From contig NZ_MTBC01000001.1 in the NCBI RefSeq assembly GCF_002072105.2, positions 124,001-188,000 on the forward strand: 64,000 nt of DNA, given 5' to 3'. The notes under the pieces are model-generated. The model was not told where the DNA came from, made no database searches, and saw only the letters and a program-made list of their open reading frames with translations. Shown in pieces: positions 44,812 to 52,671 of this stretch (the first letter of the stretch is position 1; every line of letters starts with the position of its first letter). The translations under genes were made by a program, and so were the position numbers. The stretch comes from Croceivirga radicis (GTDB taxonomy: Bacteria; Bacteroidota; Bacteroidia; Flavobacteriales; Flavobacteriaceae).

Positions 44812-44961
44812 ATGGAACAAATAGAATTTTTAAAGTCGGATGAGTTAATCGAAATTAATGGAGGGCTTTTAAATCCGGCACCAGGGGCAAATCTAACAGG
44901 TATTGTAAAATTGGGGGTTGCTTTTGTAAAAGGAATTTTTTCTGGAACAGATATTTTTTAA
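44812..44961 (+). CDS. double-glycine leader peptide 1 (bacteriocin-like or signal peptide)
   Basis: A 49-codon ORF below usual gene-finding cut-offs. The leader ends in LKSDELIEINGG (GG at residues 17-18), the consensus for C39-peptidase-cleaved leaders: hydrophobic residues at -4, -7 and -12 relative to the cut and Glu at -8. The predicted mature peptide has 31 residues, begins LLNPAPGANL and is hydrophobic, with glycines at regular spacing (GIVKLGVAFVKG) as in helix-packing class II bacteriocins. It is the first of three related genes in a row. Bacteriocin versus pheromone cannot be decided. Confidence 0.75.
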   Translation: MEQIEFLKSDELIEINGGLLNPAPGANLTGIVKLGVAFVKGIFSGTDIF

Positions 44962-44975
44962 AAGAAGAGACAAAA

Positions 44976-45116
44976 ATGGAGAATTTATCACAACAAGAAT
45001 TAATAGAAATCCAAGGTGGTAACGATATAGAAGTTTTTTTCTTCTTTATGGGATATACCGCTGCCAGAAATTTTGACTATGCGGTTGGTATAATTGATGG
45101 ATTTGTAAGAGGATAA
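44976..45116 (+). CDS. double-glycine leader peptide 2
   Basis: A 46-codon ORF starting 14 bp after peptide 1. The leader MENLSQQELIEIQGG (GG at 14-15) is clearly homologous to those of peptides 1 and 3. The predicted mature peptide of 31 residues begins NDIEVFFFFMGY and contains Ala/Gly-rich helical sequence with a C-terminal FVRG. The mature part is unlike those of its neighbours, so leaders are conserved while cargo diverges, as in bacteriocin and pheromone arrays. Confidence 0.75.
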   Translation: MENLSQQELIEIQGGNDIEVFFFFMGYTAARNFDYAVGIIDGFVRG

Positions 45117-45140
45117 TAGATAAACTTTAAAAAGAAAATT

Positions 45141-45293
45141 ATGAATTTGACAGATTTAACACAGAGTGAGTTGATAAACATCGAGGGTGGCCTAGATGAA
45201 GATTATAATGCTGGTTACGCCGTAGGGGCATGGCTAAGAAAGGCAGTTGACGCTTTTGGGGACGTGGTTGATGCTTTCAGTCCTTTTTCTTGA
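45141..45293 (+). CDS. double-glycine leader peptide 3
   Basis: A 50-codon ORF, 24 bp after peptide 2. The leader MNLTDLTQSELINIEGG (GG at 16-17) matches the shared pattern L-x-x-E-L-I-x-I-x-G-G. The predicted mature peptide of 33 residues begins LDEDYNAGYAVG and forms an amphipathic, acidic helix (WLRKAVDAFGDVVDAF). A good intrinsic terminator follows 24 bp after the stop. Together the three ORFs look like one transcript. Confidence 0.75.
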   Translation: MNLTDLTQSELINIEGGLDEDYNAGYAVGAWLRKAVDAFGDVVDAFSPFS

Positions 45294-45317
45294 AATTTAT
45301 TTAAATTTAAACGAATA

Positions 45318-45346
45318 ATGGAACACCTTTCCGGGTGTTCCATTTT
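45318..45346 (+). terminator. intrinsic terminator after the peptide genes
   Basis: ATGGAACACC (45318-45327) pairs perfectly with GGTGTTCCAT (45334-45343) around TTTCCG, followed by TTT. It separates the peptide genes from the protease gene 32 bp further on, so the latter may be expressed by readthrough or its own promoter. Confidence 0.75.
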
Positions 45347-45377
45347 CGTGTTTAATATAAAAATTAGAATATTCTAA

Positions 45378-46076
45378 ATGTTGCAATTAGTAAGGAATAT
45401 ATACGGAGGCACTATAAAACCAAAAAATATAGAAACGGCAATTTATAGTAAACCTGGCAATAAAATTATTCTACTACTAAAGATATTTTTTGTCAAAATT
45501 ATTTTATCATATAGCTTAGTATTCTTCCTAAGTTTTTTTAAAAATTTTGAAAACAATACTGTACAAAGTATTGAAGAAGATTTTGGTCTTCAGTTGTCAT
45601 TTCTAATAGTTGTTATCATTGTTCCAATTTATGAAGAAATCATTTTCAGACTACCTTTAGTATATAGGCCAATTAATTTAGCGCTATCTGTTTTTGGTTT
45701 ATGCTACTTTTTTTTGTCCTCTTTCATTTTTGGCTCTAATTTTTTGACCTTAGACATTAACTTGTTTTATAAACTAGTATTTTCTCTTGTAGTTGCTTTA
45801 TCTGTGTATTTTGGCGGAAAAAGATTTTCCAGATTGGGCTCTTTTTGGAATGGTAATTTTCAAGTAATATATTATTCCTCAATTCTTTTATTTGGATTTG
45901 CCCATATCTTAAATTTTAAAATCAATTTTGAGAATTATTATTTGTTGCCATTAGTAATTTCGCCTCATTTACTTGCTGGCATAATTCTTAACTATATAAG
46001 AATAAAATTGGGTTTTCTGTTTTGTTGTTTATTTCACATTTTTAATAATTTATTTGTTTTTATTCTCACTATCTAG
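45378..46076 (+). CDS. CPBP family intramembrane metalloprotease
   Basis: A 232-residue polytopic protein with six or more helices. The CPBP/Rce1 active-site motifs are present in order: EEIIFR (E86, E87, R91), FGFAH (H176) and FHIFNN (H220). Bacterial members are often encoded beside class II bacteriocins, where they give self-immunity or help maturation. That fits its place directly after three double-glycine leader peptides. Very A/T-rich, like the peptide genes. No export ATPase or C39 peptidase is encoded in the window, so that function would have to come from elsewhere. Confidence 0.85.
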   Translation: MLQLVRNIYGGTIKPKNIETAIYSKPGNKIILLLKIFFVKIILSYSLVFFLSFFKNFENNTVQSIEEDFGLQLSFLIVVIIVPIYEEIIFRLPLVYRPINLALSVFGLCYFFLSSFIFGSNFLTLDINLFYKLVFSLVVALSVYFGGKRFSRLGSFWNGNFQVIYYSSILLFGFAHILNFKINFENYYLLPLVISPHLLAGIILNYIRIKLGFLFCCLFHIFNNLFVFILTI

Positions 46077-46265
46077 ATTTTAAGTCGAGCAATTTTTCCT
46101 TAATAAGACCAACTAAGAATTTGAAAATAAAATGATTATGGAACAAATTTATCATTAGTCCTCTTTTAAAAACTCTGCATTGATCTTTCTTATGCTTTTT
46201 GGTCCATAAATATTTCATCAGCTATTCTCTGAGCTACAAAAAATTTGAAATTGGAGGAGGTAAAT

Positions 46266-46456
46266 TCATTTTGCCTCTAAAACTTTAAAAGGAATTAGCA
46301 TTCTTTTACCAACTAAATAGGCATTTTGAAACGGACCTCTCTCAATTCTTCCAAAATCGGAAGCTGAAATTTCTTTAGAATTTACTTAGGTTCCAACACC
46401 ACAAAAGGTATAATCATTTCTTCAAGGCTTACCCCGCCATGTTGATAAAGTCCTCC
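46266..46456 (-). pseudogene. gene debris with PglZ-like C-terminal end
   Basis: The minus strand encodes GGLYQHGGVSLEEMIIPF...LEPK and a stop at 46382. This resembles the extreme C-terminus of PglZ/alkaline-phosphatase-type domains (as in PorX and defence proteins). It is cut at its upstream side by a repeat (CCCTCCAAAGGAGGG at about 46460-46474). Overlapping it downstream is a second start-less frame, DFGRIERGPFQNAYLVGKR to a stop at 46266, of unknown family. I see no intact gene in 46077-46517, so these are probably relics. Confidence 0.4.
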
Positions 46457-46517
46457 CTCAATCCCTCCAAAGGAGGGAAGCCAAAAATTTCTAAGCGAAT
46501 CATTATTTGGGTAGAAC

Positions 46518-46915
46518 TTAAGAATTGCTAGTTTTTTTTCTAAGCAGACTCACGTCAGCACTTATTTTATTGTCCAAAACTCTTGCATAAATCTGTGTCG
46601 TGGCCAATTTGGTATGGCCTAATAATTTTGATACGGTTTCAATTGGCACTCCATTGGATAGCGTAACAGTTGTTGCAAAGGTATGTCTGGCCATATGAAA
46701 AGTGAGATTCTTTTTAATCCCTACAGCATCAGCAATTTCCTTCAAGTACAAATTGATTTTTTCATTTGTCAGTACTGGGAGTAATGTTTCAGAAATAATT
46801 GTAATTGGATTTTCGACATACTTTTCAATAATGGATTCCGCTTTGTCCAATAAAGGGATTTTAACAGGTGTTTTGGTTTTTTGCCTTTTGGTATAAATCC
46901 ATCTACTGCCACCCG
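46518..46915 (-). pseudogene. C-terminal fragment of a tyrosine recombinase (phage-type integrase)
   Basis: Only about 130 residues remain. HMARHTFATT carries the His and Arg (HxxR) of the active site and LLGHTKLATTQIYARV the second His and the nucleophile Tyr. The first catalytic Arg and the whole N-terminal half are missing. The open frame continues upstream of the first Met (WIYTKRQKTKTPVKIPLLD) until about 46912, where it stops abruptly at the 28-nt inverted repeat. This is a truncated bacteroidete mobile-element integrase, not a functional gene. Confidence 0.85.
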
Positions 46916-46940
46916 CTCCGCAGTAGCTGAGCTGCTGCGG
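46913..46940. repeat. 28-nt inverted repeat, right copy
   Basis: Inverse of 44611-44638 with one mismatch (CCGCTCCGCAGTAGC at its left end). It forms the truncation point of the recombinase fragment. Confidence 0.65.
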
Positions 46941-46960
46941 TAAAAAATCCGCCGCTAGCC

Positions 46961-46992
46961 CCTCGATGGCGCTAGTTTGTAGCTAGTGCCGT
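46961..46992 (+). repeat. islet-flanking repeat, right copy
   Basis: Direct copy of 44361-44392 (29 of 32 identical), core GCGCTAGTTTGTAGCTAGTGC. The copies bracket 2.57 kb of accessory DNA. Confidence 0.7.
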
Positions 46993-47019
46993 GTTTGAGT
47001 AAGCAATAAAATATTAGAG

Positions 47020-47046
47020 ACCACAGTTTAATACCGTGGTTTTTTA
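47020..47046 (+). terminator. hairpin with T-run beyond the islet
   Basis: ACCAC pairs with GTGGT, followed by six T. No complete plus-strand gene precedes it directly. Confidence 0.5.
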
Positions 47047-47072
47047 TTAGGCAGTACATATATACTTAAAAA

Positions 47073-47305
47073 GATGTTGTAACAAGTTCAACATAATATA
47101 GAAAAACGACACTTAATACTTGTTACTTGTTACTTTTAACCTAGTACTTCAATAAAAAACAGACCCCTCAGTCCTGCAGACAGCTCCCCTTACTAAGGGG
47201 AGCAACTACTATTATTCAAAGAAGATAATCTTATAACTTTAAAAACCAGATACTGAAACAAGTTCAGCATAACGTAGAAAAACCACACTTAATACTTTTT
47301 ACTTT
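47073..47305. repeat. non-coding dispersed-repeat region
   Basis: Two direct copies of a unit, about 47073-47125 and 47250-47300, share AAGTTCARCATAA and GAAAAAC-ACACTTAATAC. Between them is copy 2 of the CAGACCCCTC repeat with its CTCCCCTTA/TAAGGGGAG hairpin (47159-47203). The gap 46993-47499 contains no gene. Confidence 0.6.
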
Positions 47306-47452
47306 CAAAGAGATTTCTCAGTCGTAGCCATGCTACTCCTATCGAAATGACGATTATAAGCTGATTCACCCTTCTTTCTTACTTTTTACCGTTAGCCTTG
47401 TACTTTAAAACAGCTTTTCTTATCAAAATGAAAATCGGGTAATACCAATAAA

Positions 47453-47476
47453 AAAAGAGGGCTAATAGCCCTCTTT
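47453..47476 (-). terminator. terminator of the aldehyde dehydrogenase gene
   Basis: AAAAGAGGGC pairs with GCCCTCTTTT around TAATA. A/T runs on both sides allow termination in either direction; it follows the minus-strand stop by 24 bp. Confidence 0.8.
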
Positions 47477-47499
47477 TCACCATCACAATACATATCCTT

Positions 47500-48900
47500 C
47501 TACTCAGAAAGGATAACCGATTTTACGTTTACAAATTCGCGCATACCAAAACCGCCGTGTTCTCTTCCGTAACCCGAATTTTTAATTCCACCAAATGGCA
47601 TTTCTGGATTTGCCAATCCAAAGGAATTGATAAACACCATTCCGGTATCAAAATAATTTTGCGCCAATTCTATTGCTTTTTCTTTGTCTTTGGTGAAGAT
47701 TCCCCCACCTAACCCAAACTGACTATCATTAGCTATGCGCAAGGCATCTTCTGTATCTTCTGCCTTAATTAGTGAAGCTACAGGGCCAAACAATTCGTCA
47801 TCAAACGCAGGCATTCCTGGCTCTAGATTTTCTAAGACTGTAGCGGGATAGTAGTATCCATCCGTTTGTGGCATTTGTCCACCGCATAATACATCGGCTC
47901 CTTTTTCCACACTCTCTATTACTTGTTGGTGTAATTCTTCTCTTAAGTCTTTACGGGCCATTGGGCCCAATTCAGTTTCCTCCATGTTTGGGTCGCCCAT
48001 TTTTAACGCCTTCATTTTGCTGACAAACGCTTTTTTAAATTCGTCATAAACGGCATCTACCACAATAAAACGCTTAGCCGCGATGCAGGTTTCCCCGTTA
48101 TTGTAGATTCTACCCTTTACACAAGCTTCGGCAGCAGCTTCTACATCCGCATCTGCCAAAACCAAGTACGCATCATTACTACCCAGCTCCATTACTGTTT
48201 TCTTCAACACTTTGGCTGCCTTTGCCGCTATGATTCTACCTGCACTTGAGCTACCCGTTAAGGTAACACCTTGTACCAAGTTGTTATTGATGATAGCATC
48301 GGACTGGTCATGATTTATAATTAGGGCTTGAAAAACGTGCTCTGGCAATCCTGCCTCATTAAAAATTTTCTCTAACAACTTACCTGTTCCGGTAACATTG
48401 CTGGCATGCTTTAATAGTACCGTATTCCCTGCCATTAGATTAACAATGGCATAACGGATTACTTGATAAGACGGGTAATTCCACGGCTGTATACCGTAGA
48501 TTACGCCCATTGGAGAATAGGTGATTATGCCTTCGCCCCCATTCATCAGTTCTCTTTTTTCTGATGCTAGCTGCTCTGGTGCTTTTTTTACCGTGTAGTC
48601 ACAAATTGCAGCGCATAACTCCACTTCGTGCTTACTTTGAGATAAAAGTTTGCCCATTTCGTCCGTCATTAACTGTGCAAGCTCATCGGTATGTTCCAAA
48701 AGCTTTTTACCAATATTCTTGATAATTTCTCCTCGCTCCTCTAACGATTTGTGTCGCCATGAGGTAAACGCTTTATGACTATTGCGCACGGCATTGGCCA
48801 CCTCAACATCCGTCATTTGTGGATAGCTGCTTAGCGGTTTACCTGTTGCTGGGTTTGTAGTTTCTATTTGTTGTGTTTCTATTGTTATCGTCTCCATCAT
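47500..48900 (-). CDS. NAD(P)-dependent succinate-semialdehyde-type aldehyde dehydrogenase
   Basis: A 466-residue cytoplasmic enzyme of the ALDH superfamily. The opening ETTNPATGKPL is typical of succinate-semialdehyde dehydrogenases. QPWNYPSYQVIRY is the NAD-site entry, GSSSAGRIIA the cofactor loop, MELGSNDAYLV holds the catalytic Glu and NNGETCIAAKRF the catalytic Cys. It oxidises an aldehyde, probably succinate semialdehyde, to the acid. It lies 16 bp downstream of an SDR gene on the same strand, presumably in one operon. The start could be either of two adjacent Met codons. Confidence 0.9.
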   Translation of the reverse strand: MMETITIETQQIETTNPATGKPLSSYPQMTDVEVANAVRNSHKAFTSWRHKSLEERGEIIKNIGKKLLEHTDELAQLMTDEMGKLLSQSKHEVELCAAICDYTVKKAPEQLASEKRELMNGGEGIITYSPMGVIYGIQPWNYPSYQVIRYAIVNLMAGNTVLLKHASNVTGTGKLLEKIFNEAGLPEHVFQALIINHDQSDAIINNNLVQGVTLTGSSSAGRIIAAKAAKVLKKTVMELGSNDAYLVLADADVEAAAEACVKGRIYNNGETCIAAKRFIVVDAVYDEFKKAFVSKMKALKMGDPNMEETELGPMARKDLREELHQQVIESVEKGADVLCGGQMPQTDGYYYPATVLENLEPGMPAFDDELFGPVASLIKAEDTEDALRIANDSQFGLGGGIFTKDKEKAIELAQNYFDTGMVFINSFGLANPEMPFGGIKNSGYGREHGGFGMREFVNVKSVILSE

Positions 48901-48916
48901 TCTTCTTTTATTAATT

Positions 48917-49657
48917 CTAATGTTGTTCTGTTGGCATTACGTAAACATCATTTACATTGGCTCTTTGTGGTTGTGCCATGGCGTAATAAATAGCTTCTGC
49001 AATATCCTCTGCTTGTAGTGGAGTCATTTCTTGCATATCCTTCATCATATCCAAAATATCATCGTCTGTAATGGTATCCGTTAGTTCTGTAGAGGTAAAT
49101 CCAGGTTCTATAGACGTAACATTGATACCGTATTTAGGTGCCAATTCTTTACGCAGTCCTTCAGAATACATTTTTATTGCCGCTTTTGTAGCGCAGTATA
49201 CCGCACCACCCGGGAAGTAACTATGTGCCGCACTGGAAGATATGTTTATAATATGGCCGCCTTTGTTATCCATTAACGTAGGCAGTACCGCAGCAACACC
49301 GTTAAGAACCCCGTTAATATTTACAGAAACCATTTGGTCCCATTCCTCCGTTTTTAATTTATCGATATAAGACAATGGCATTACACCGGCATTATTAATA
49401 ATTCCGTTGATTGTACCAAAGGTACTTTTTGCTTTTGCCGCAACTTGGCGCATATCGTCCTTGTTGGTCACATCTGCAACTACCACAAGGGCTTCACCAT
49501 CATTCGCTTTAATTTCTTCTTGTAAATCTTGCAACTGCTCCTCTCTTCTAGCGGTTAAAACAACTTTTGCACCTGCTTTGGCCAAACGTTTTGCAGTTGC
49601 GGCACCTATACCACTAGAGGCACCTGTAATCACGATTACTTTATTCTCTAAATTCAT
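48917..49657 (-). CDS. short-chain dehydrogenase/reductase
   Basis: A 246-residue classical SDR. The cofactor loop is TGASSGIGAATA (residues about 10-21), with NNAGV, the catalytic Ser in ISSSAAHS and YCATKAAIK with the Tyr and Lys. An Arg after the second strand (TARREEQ) suggests NADPH. It is first in a probable two-gene operon with the aldehyde dehydrogenase, so the pair may oxidise an alcohol to an acid or detoxify aldehydes. Confidence 0.92.
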   Translation of the reverse strand: MNLENKVIVITGASSGIGAATAKRLAKAGAKVVLTARREEQLQDLQEEIKANDGEALVVVADVTNKDDMRQVAAKAKSTFGTINGIINNAGVMPLSYIDKLKTEEWDQMVSVNINGVLNGVAAVLPTLMDNKGGHIINISSSAAHSYFPGGAVYCATKAAIKMYSEGLRKELAPKYGINVTSIEPGFTSTELTDTITDDDILDMMKDMQEMTPLQAEDIAEAIYYAMAQPQRANVNDVYVMPTEQH

Positions 49658-49831
49658 AGCAATTTTCTTTTTCTACAAAGTTGCCACGAATTGAGCATGC
49701 CCTTTAGTGCGATTACCGTTTTCCTTGACGGATATGCTGAAAACACAAATGTTACGGCCATTGAATCTTTGATATCGCAAACAAGTTTATCTTTTAGTTA
49801 TGTATCTTACAGAAACTAAAACTGAACACAA

Positions 49832-51136
49832 ATGAAACGAACTGCTTTATCCAATGCTCACCATTGGATGTTACTACTGCTCGCATTTAACTTTGGTCTA
49901 TTGACCGTTGCAGCACAAGAATTTGTATACGGGGACCCTTTACCAGACGCGCCAGAATTGGCGTTTAGAGGCCCATATTCTGTAGGAGTAAAAACCATGC
50001 AATTTGAAAACCCTAATCAGGTAGATATTTTAAACTCCACAGGAGAAAAAACAGTAACCTATAACAGACCCTTGACCACAGAAGTATGGTATCCTGTAAA
50101 TAAACAAGGTAACCGTACCATTACGGAATACCAAGATTATATGGGCACTGCCAACGACAGTTTAAGACCGCTTATCCCGTTTACGTTTAAAGGAAGAGCT
50201 TTGAGAGATGCCATACCCGAAAAACCAATGGAAAAATACCCCTTGGTCATTGTTTCCCATGGTTATGTTGGGTCTCGTTACCTAATGACGTATTTGACCG
50301 AGAATTTGGCCTCTAAAGGCTATGTAGTAGTAGCTATTGCGCATACAGACAGCACTTTTGAAGATGCCAATGCTTTTTACAGCACTTTATTAAACCGGCC
50401 GCTAGACATTAAGTTTGTATTGAATGCTATTGAGGCTATTTCTAAAAATGGTTCCAATACGGTTCTGGAAAATTTGGTAGATACCAATAACACCGCCCTA
50501 ATTGGGTATTCTATGGGCGGTTATGGCGTATTAAACGTTGCAGGTGGTGGTTATAGCGATGGTTTGGGCGCGTTTTTTAAGACGATGACTAAAGGAAATG
50601 ATGCAATTGCGGTAAACTTGGCGAGCAATGCCACCTATCAAAACAAGAAAGATACTCGAATTAAAGCTGTGGTTGCTTTGGCGCCTTGGGGAAAGGAAAG
50701 AGGCGTTTGGACGGCAGATAATTTAAAAGGAATTAAAGTACCTACCTTTTTTATAGCTGGGGATAAAGACGATATTTCAGGATATGAGAATGGTATCAAA
50801 GCCATTTACGAGGAGGCTATTTATAGCGACAGGTACTTGCTCACCTATGCCAATGCCAGACACAATGTAGCGCCCAACCCTGCGCCAAAAGAGGCTTTAA
50901 ATTTAGCTTTACATTTTGATGAATACTACCGCTATGCAGAACCTGCATGGGATTCTAGACGAATCAACAATATCAATCAACACTTTATAACAGCTTTTTT
51001 AGGCCTTCATCTCAAAGGTGAAGACAATAATGCTTTCTTAGATTTAGAGACAACAGGAAACAAAACCAATTGGAAGGGTTTTAAACCGCGGTCGGTTACT
51101 GGTTTAGAATTGCTACACCAAAAACCAGCGGAATAG
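49832..51136 (+). CDS. exported alpha/beta hydrolase (dienelactone hydrolase/PAF-AH-like)
   Basis: A 434-residue protein with a signal peptide (hydrophobic residues 13-30, ending TVAAQE). VIVSHGYVGSRY is the oxyanion strand and GYSMGGYG carries the nucleophile Ser. IAGDKDDISGYE supplies the Asp and ARHNVAP the His. The N-terminal GPYSVGVKTMQF and VWYPV segments resemble platelet-activating-factor acetylhydrolase-like enzymes. Substrate unknown, probably an ester in the envelope. It ends at a bidirectional terminator. Confidence 0.87.
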   Translation: MKRTALSNAHHWMLLLLAFNFGLLTVAAQEFVYGDPLPDAPELAFRGPYSVGVKTMQFENPNQVDILNSTGEKTVTYNRPLTTEVWYPVNKQGNRTITEYQDYMGTANDSLRPLIPFTFKGRALRDAIPEKPMEKYPLVIVSHGYVGSRYLMTYLTENLASKGYVVVAIAHTDSTFEDANAFYSTLLNRPLDIKFVLNAIEAISKNGSNTVLENLVDTNNTALIGYSMGGYGVLNVAGGGYSDGLGAFFKTMTKGNDAIAVNLASNATYQNKKDTRIKAVVALAPWGKERGVWTADNLKGIKVPTFFIAGDKDDISGYENGIKAIYEEAIYSDRYLLTYANARHNVAPNPAPKEALNLALHFDEYYRYAEPAWDSRRINNINQHFITAFLGLHLKGEDNNAFLDLETTGNKTNWKGFKPRSVTGLELLHQKPAE

Positions 51137-51168
51137 CTTTTTACTAGTAGTTGTTGTACAAAATAGCA

Positions 51169-51200
51169 AACCCCATACTTGAGCATTTAAGTATGGGGTT
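51169..51200. terminator. bidirectional terminator between convergent genes
   Basis: AACCCCATACTT pairs perfectly with AAGTATGGGGTT over 12 bp around an 8-nt loop. T-rich sequence follows on the plus strand. It serves the hydrolase (plus) and probably the NTF2-like gene (minus). Confidence 0.85.
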
Positions 51201-51223
51201 AATTTTTACCGCTGTATTAGGTT

Positions 51224-51673
51224 TTAATGCTGTTTAGAATCGTTAAATTGCCATAATACATTAACTAGTTGCCACTTGCCATTTAGTTTTACAATATGTA
51301 AGTAATCTATCCAATCGTCCGCAATTAGTTTAACCGATGCTACTTTATCATATGCATCTAAAATTACAACCTCTTTTTTGGGCGTTTCTGGAAACTTATC
51401 TTGATTTTGATTATAAGTCTCTGCCAGTAGAATCATGGCGTCTGTAAACGTTTCCCTCAAATATTCTTTACCTGTTTTTTTATCTTGCCAAAAGGTTCTT
51501 TTTACCATTCTTGGATGCGCGGCCCTTTCAAACTGTGCCGGATTAACATTATGCTGAGATTCTATATAATCTAGGGCCACTTGTTTAATCTCTAAAGAAT
51601 CTTTCTTGGTTTGTCCTTTTAGATGCACGCTAATTAGGAACAGTAAAAGCATAAAAATTTTAGTTGTTCTCAT
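51224..51673 (-). CDS. NTF2-fold, lumazine-binding-like exported protein
   Basis: A 149-residue protein with a signal peptide (residues 1-20, ending LKGQ). IKQVALDYIESQHNVNPAQFERAAHPRMVKRTF and DYLHIVKLNGKWQLVNVLWQ are hallmarks of the putative lumazine-binding/NTF2-like family common in Bacteroidota. It is probably a small periplasmic binding protein or enzyme of unknown ligand. Confidence 0.85.
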   Translation of the reverse strand: MRTTKIFMLLLFLISVHLKGQTKKDSLEIKQVALDYIESQHNVNPAQFERAAHPRMVKRTFWQDKKTGKEYLRETFTDAMILLAETYNQNQDKFPETPKKEVVILDAYDKVASVKLIADDWIDYLHIVKLNGKWQLVNVLWQFNDSKQH

Positions 51674-51821
51674 TTCTGTTATTCGTTTTTTAGGATTGAA
51701 TTTTTTCCAATTTAGAAATGATTGGGTATAAAATATGCCGTGTTTTACTTTTTTTAAGAATTAGCTTGCGTTTACAGATTTTTAAGTTTCCTATATATTT
51801 ACCAACTGAAGATTATATATT

Positions 51822-52382
51822 TTAATGAATTATACTGAGTTTTCCGTTATACTCTCCTTTAACAACAGTACCCTCTTTTTCTAACGTAAAGGTTAATGTA
51901 TATTCATCACTATCTTTTTTAATAAGTAAAGAACCATTATCCCAATTGAAATTACGATACGTATAGCTCCAATCTTTATCGTCTTTTTCAGAAGGAGTTA
52001 TTCCTAATACAGCTTCTGAGTTCAAAACTAAAGGTTCTGCTGTAGAAATAGTCAACATATTATTATTTGTGCTAAGGGGATAATTATCTACAATTTCTAA
52101 ATCCGTATTAGGCCTATTTAGCACAAAAAAGAGGTAGCTATCTCTAGGCTCTGAAAACTCCCTTATGTTTTCTGTATCGAATGAAATTGGTTTATCTGAC
52201 AAATGTATTCTAAGCTGATAATTACTATTGCTAATTTCTACAGATTCAATGTAAGCGTAATTTAATTCGTATTTATTCTTTCCATATTGCACATGATTAT
52301 CTTGGAAAACATCATCGTCCTGTGTACAGGAAAATAGAAATGAAATGAAGAAAATCACAGTTAATAATTTGTTTAGTCGCAT
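51822..52382 (-). CDS. hypothetical lipoprotein
   Basis: A 186-residue protein with a lipoprotein signal (MRLNKLLTVIFFISFLFSC, Cys19) and an acidic TQDDD start to the mature part, a flavobacterial surface-export-like signature. The rest is beta-rich (YELNYAYIESVEI, LLIKKDSDEYTLTFTLE, VVKGEYNGKL). I do not recognise the family. It is a single-gene unit. The 289 bp between it and the S9 peptidase gene are A/T-rich with nothing definite. Confidence 0.75.
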   Translation of the reverse strand: MRLNKLLTVIFFISFLFSCTQDDDVFQDNHVQYGKNKYELNYAYIESVEISNSNYQLRIHLSDKPISFDTENIREFSEPRDSYLFFVLNRPNTDLEIVDNYPLSTNNNMLTISTAEPLVLNSEAVLGITPSEKDDKDWSYTYRNFNWDNGSLLIKKDSDEYTLTFTLEKEGTVVKGEYNGKLSIIH

Positions 52383-52671
52383 TGTTCTCGTATTTATATT
52401 TCAATTAAAGTTATGCAGATTATCAAACTAAAATAACAGCCTTATATTAATTTTAAATTAATTTAAAGTTATTGTCTAGTAGCATTTAATGAATAACGGT
52501 AGTAAATAAGAACATTAGTTTAAAACAAAGACTTTTTGAATAAATATTAGAGATTAAATCTACAATTGTTTAGTATGATACTAACAAATTATAAACTCTA
52601 TTCTTCTTAAGCTTGGATTTACACCACTTATCAATTCAATTGCTCGACCAGTAGTAAAACAAAAAAAAGAT

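Noticed and set aside
8720-45293. LytTR/TPR-kinase pair as the regulator of the double-glycine peptides
   Set aside because: The combination recalls bacterial quorum-sensing bacteriocin systems, but the loci are 35 kb apart, no paired LytTR sites are visible before 44812, and such kinase pairs are generic in this phylum.
46518-46915. Functional integrase driving mobility of the islet
   Set aside because: The N-terminal half and the first catalytic Arg are missing, so it cannot be active.
44292-47499. tRNA-associated attachment site for the islet
   Set aside because: No tRNA-like sequence was found at either border; the flanking repeats are palindromic intergenic elements.
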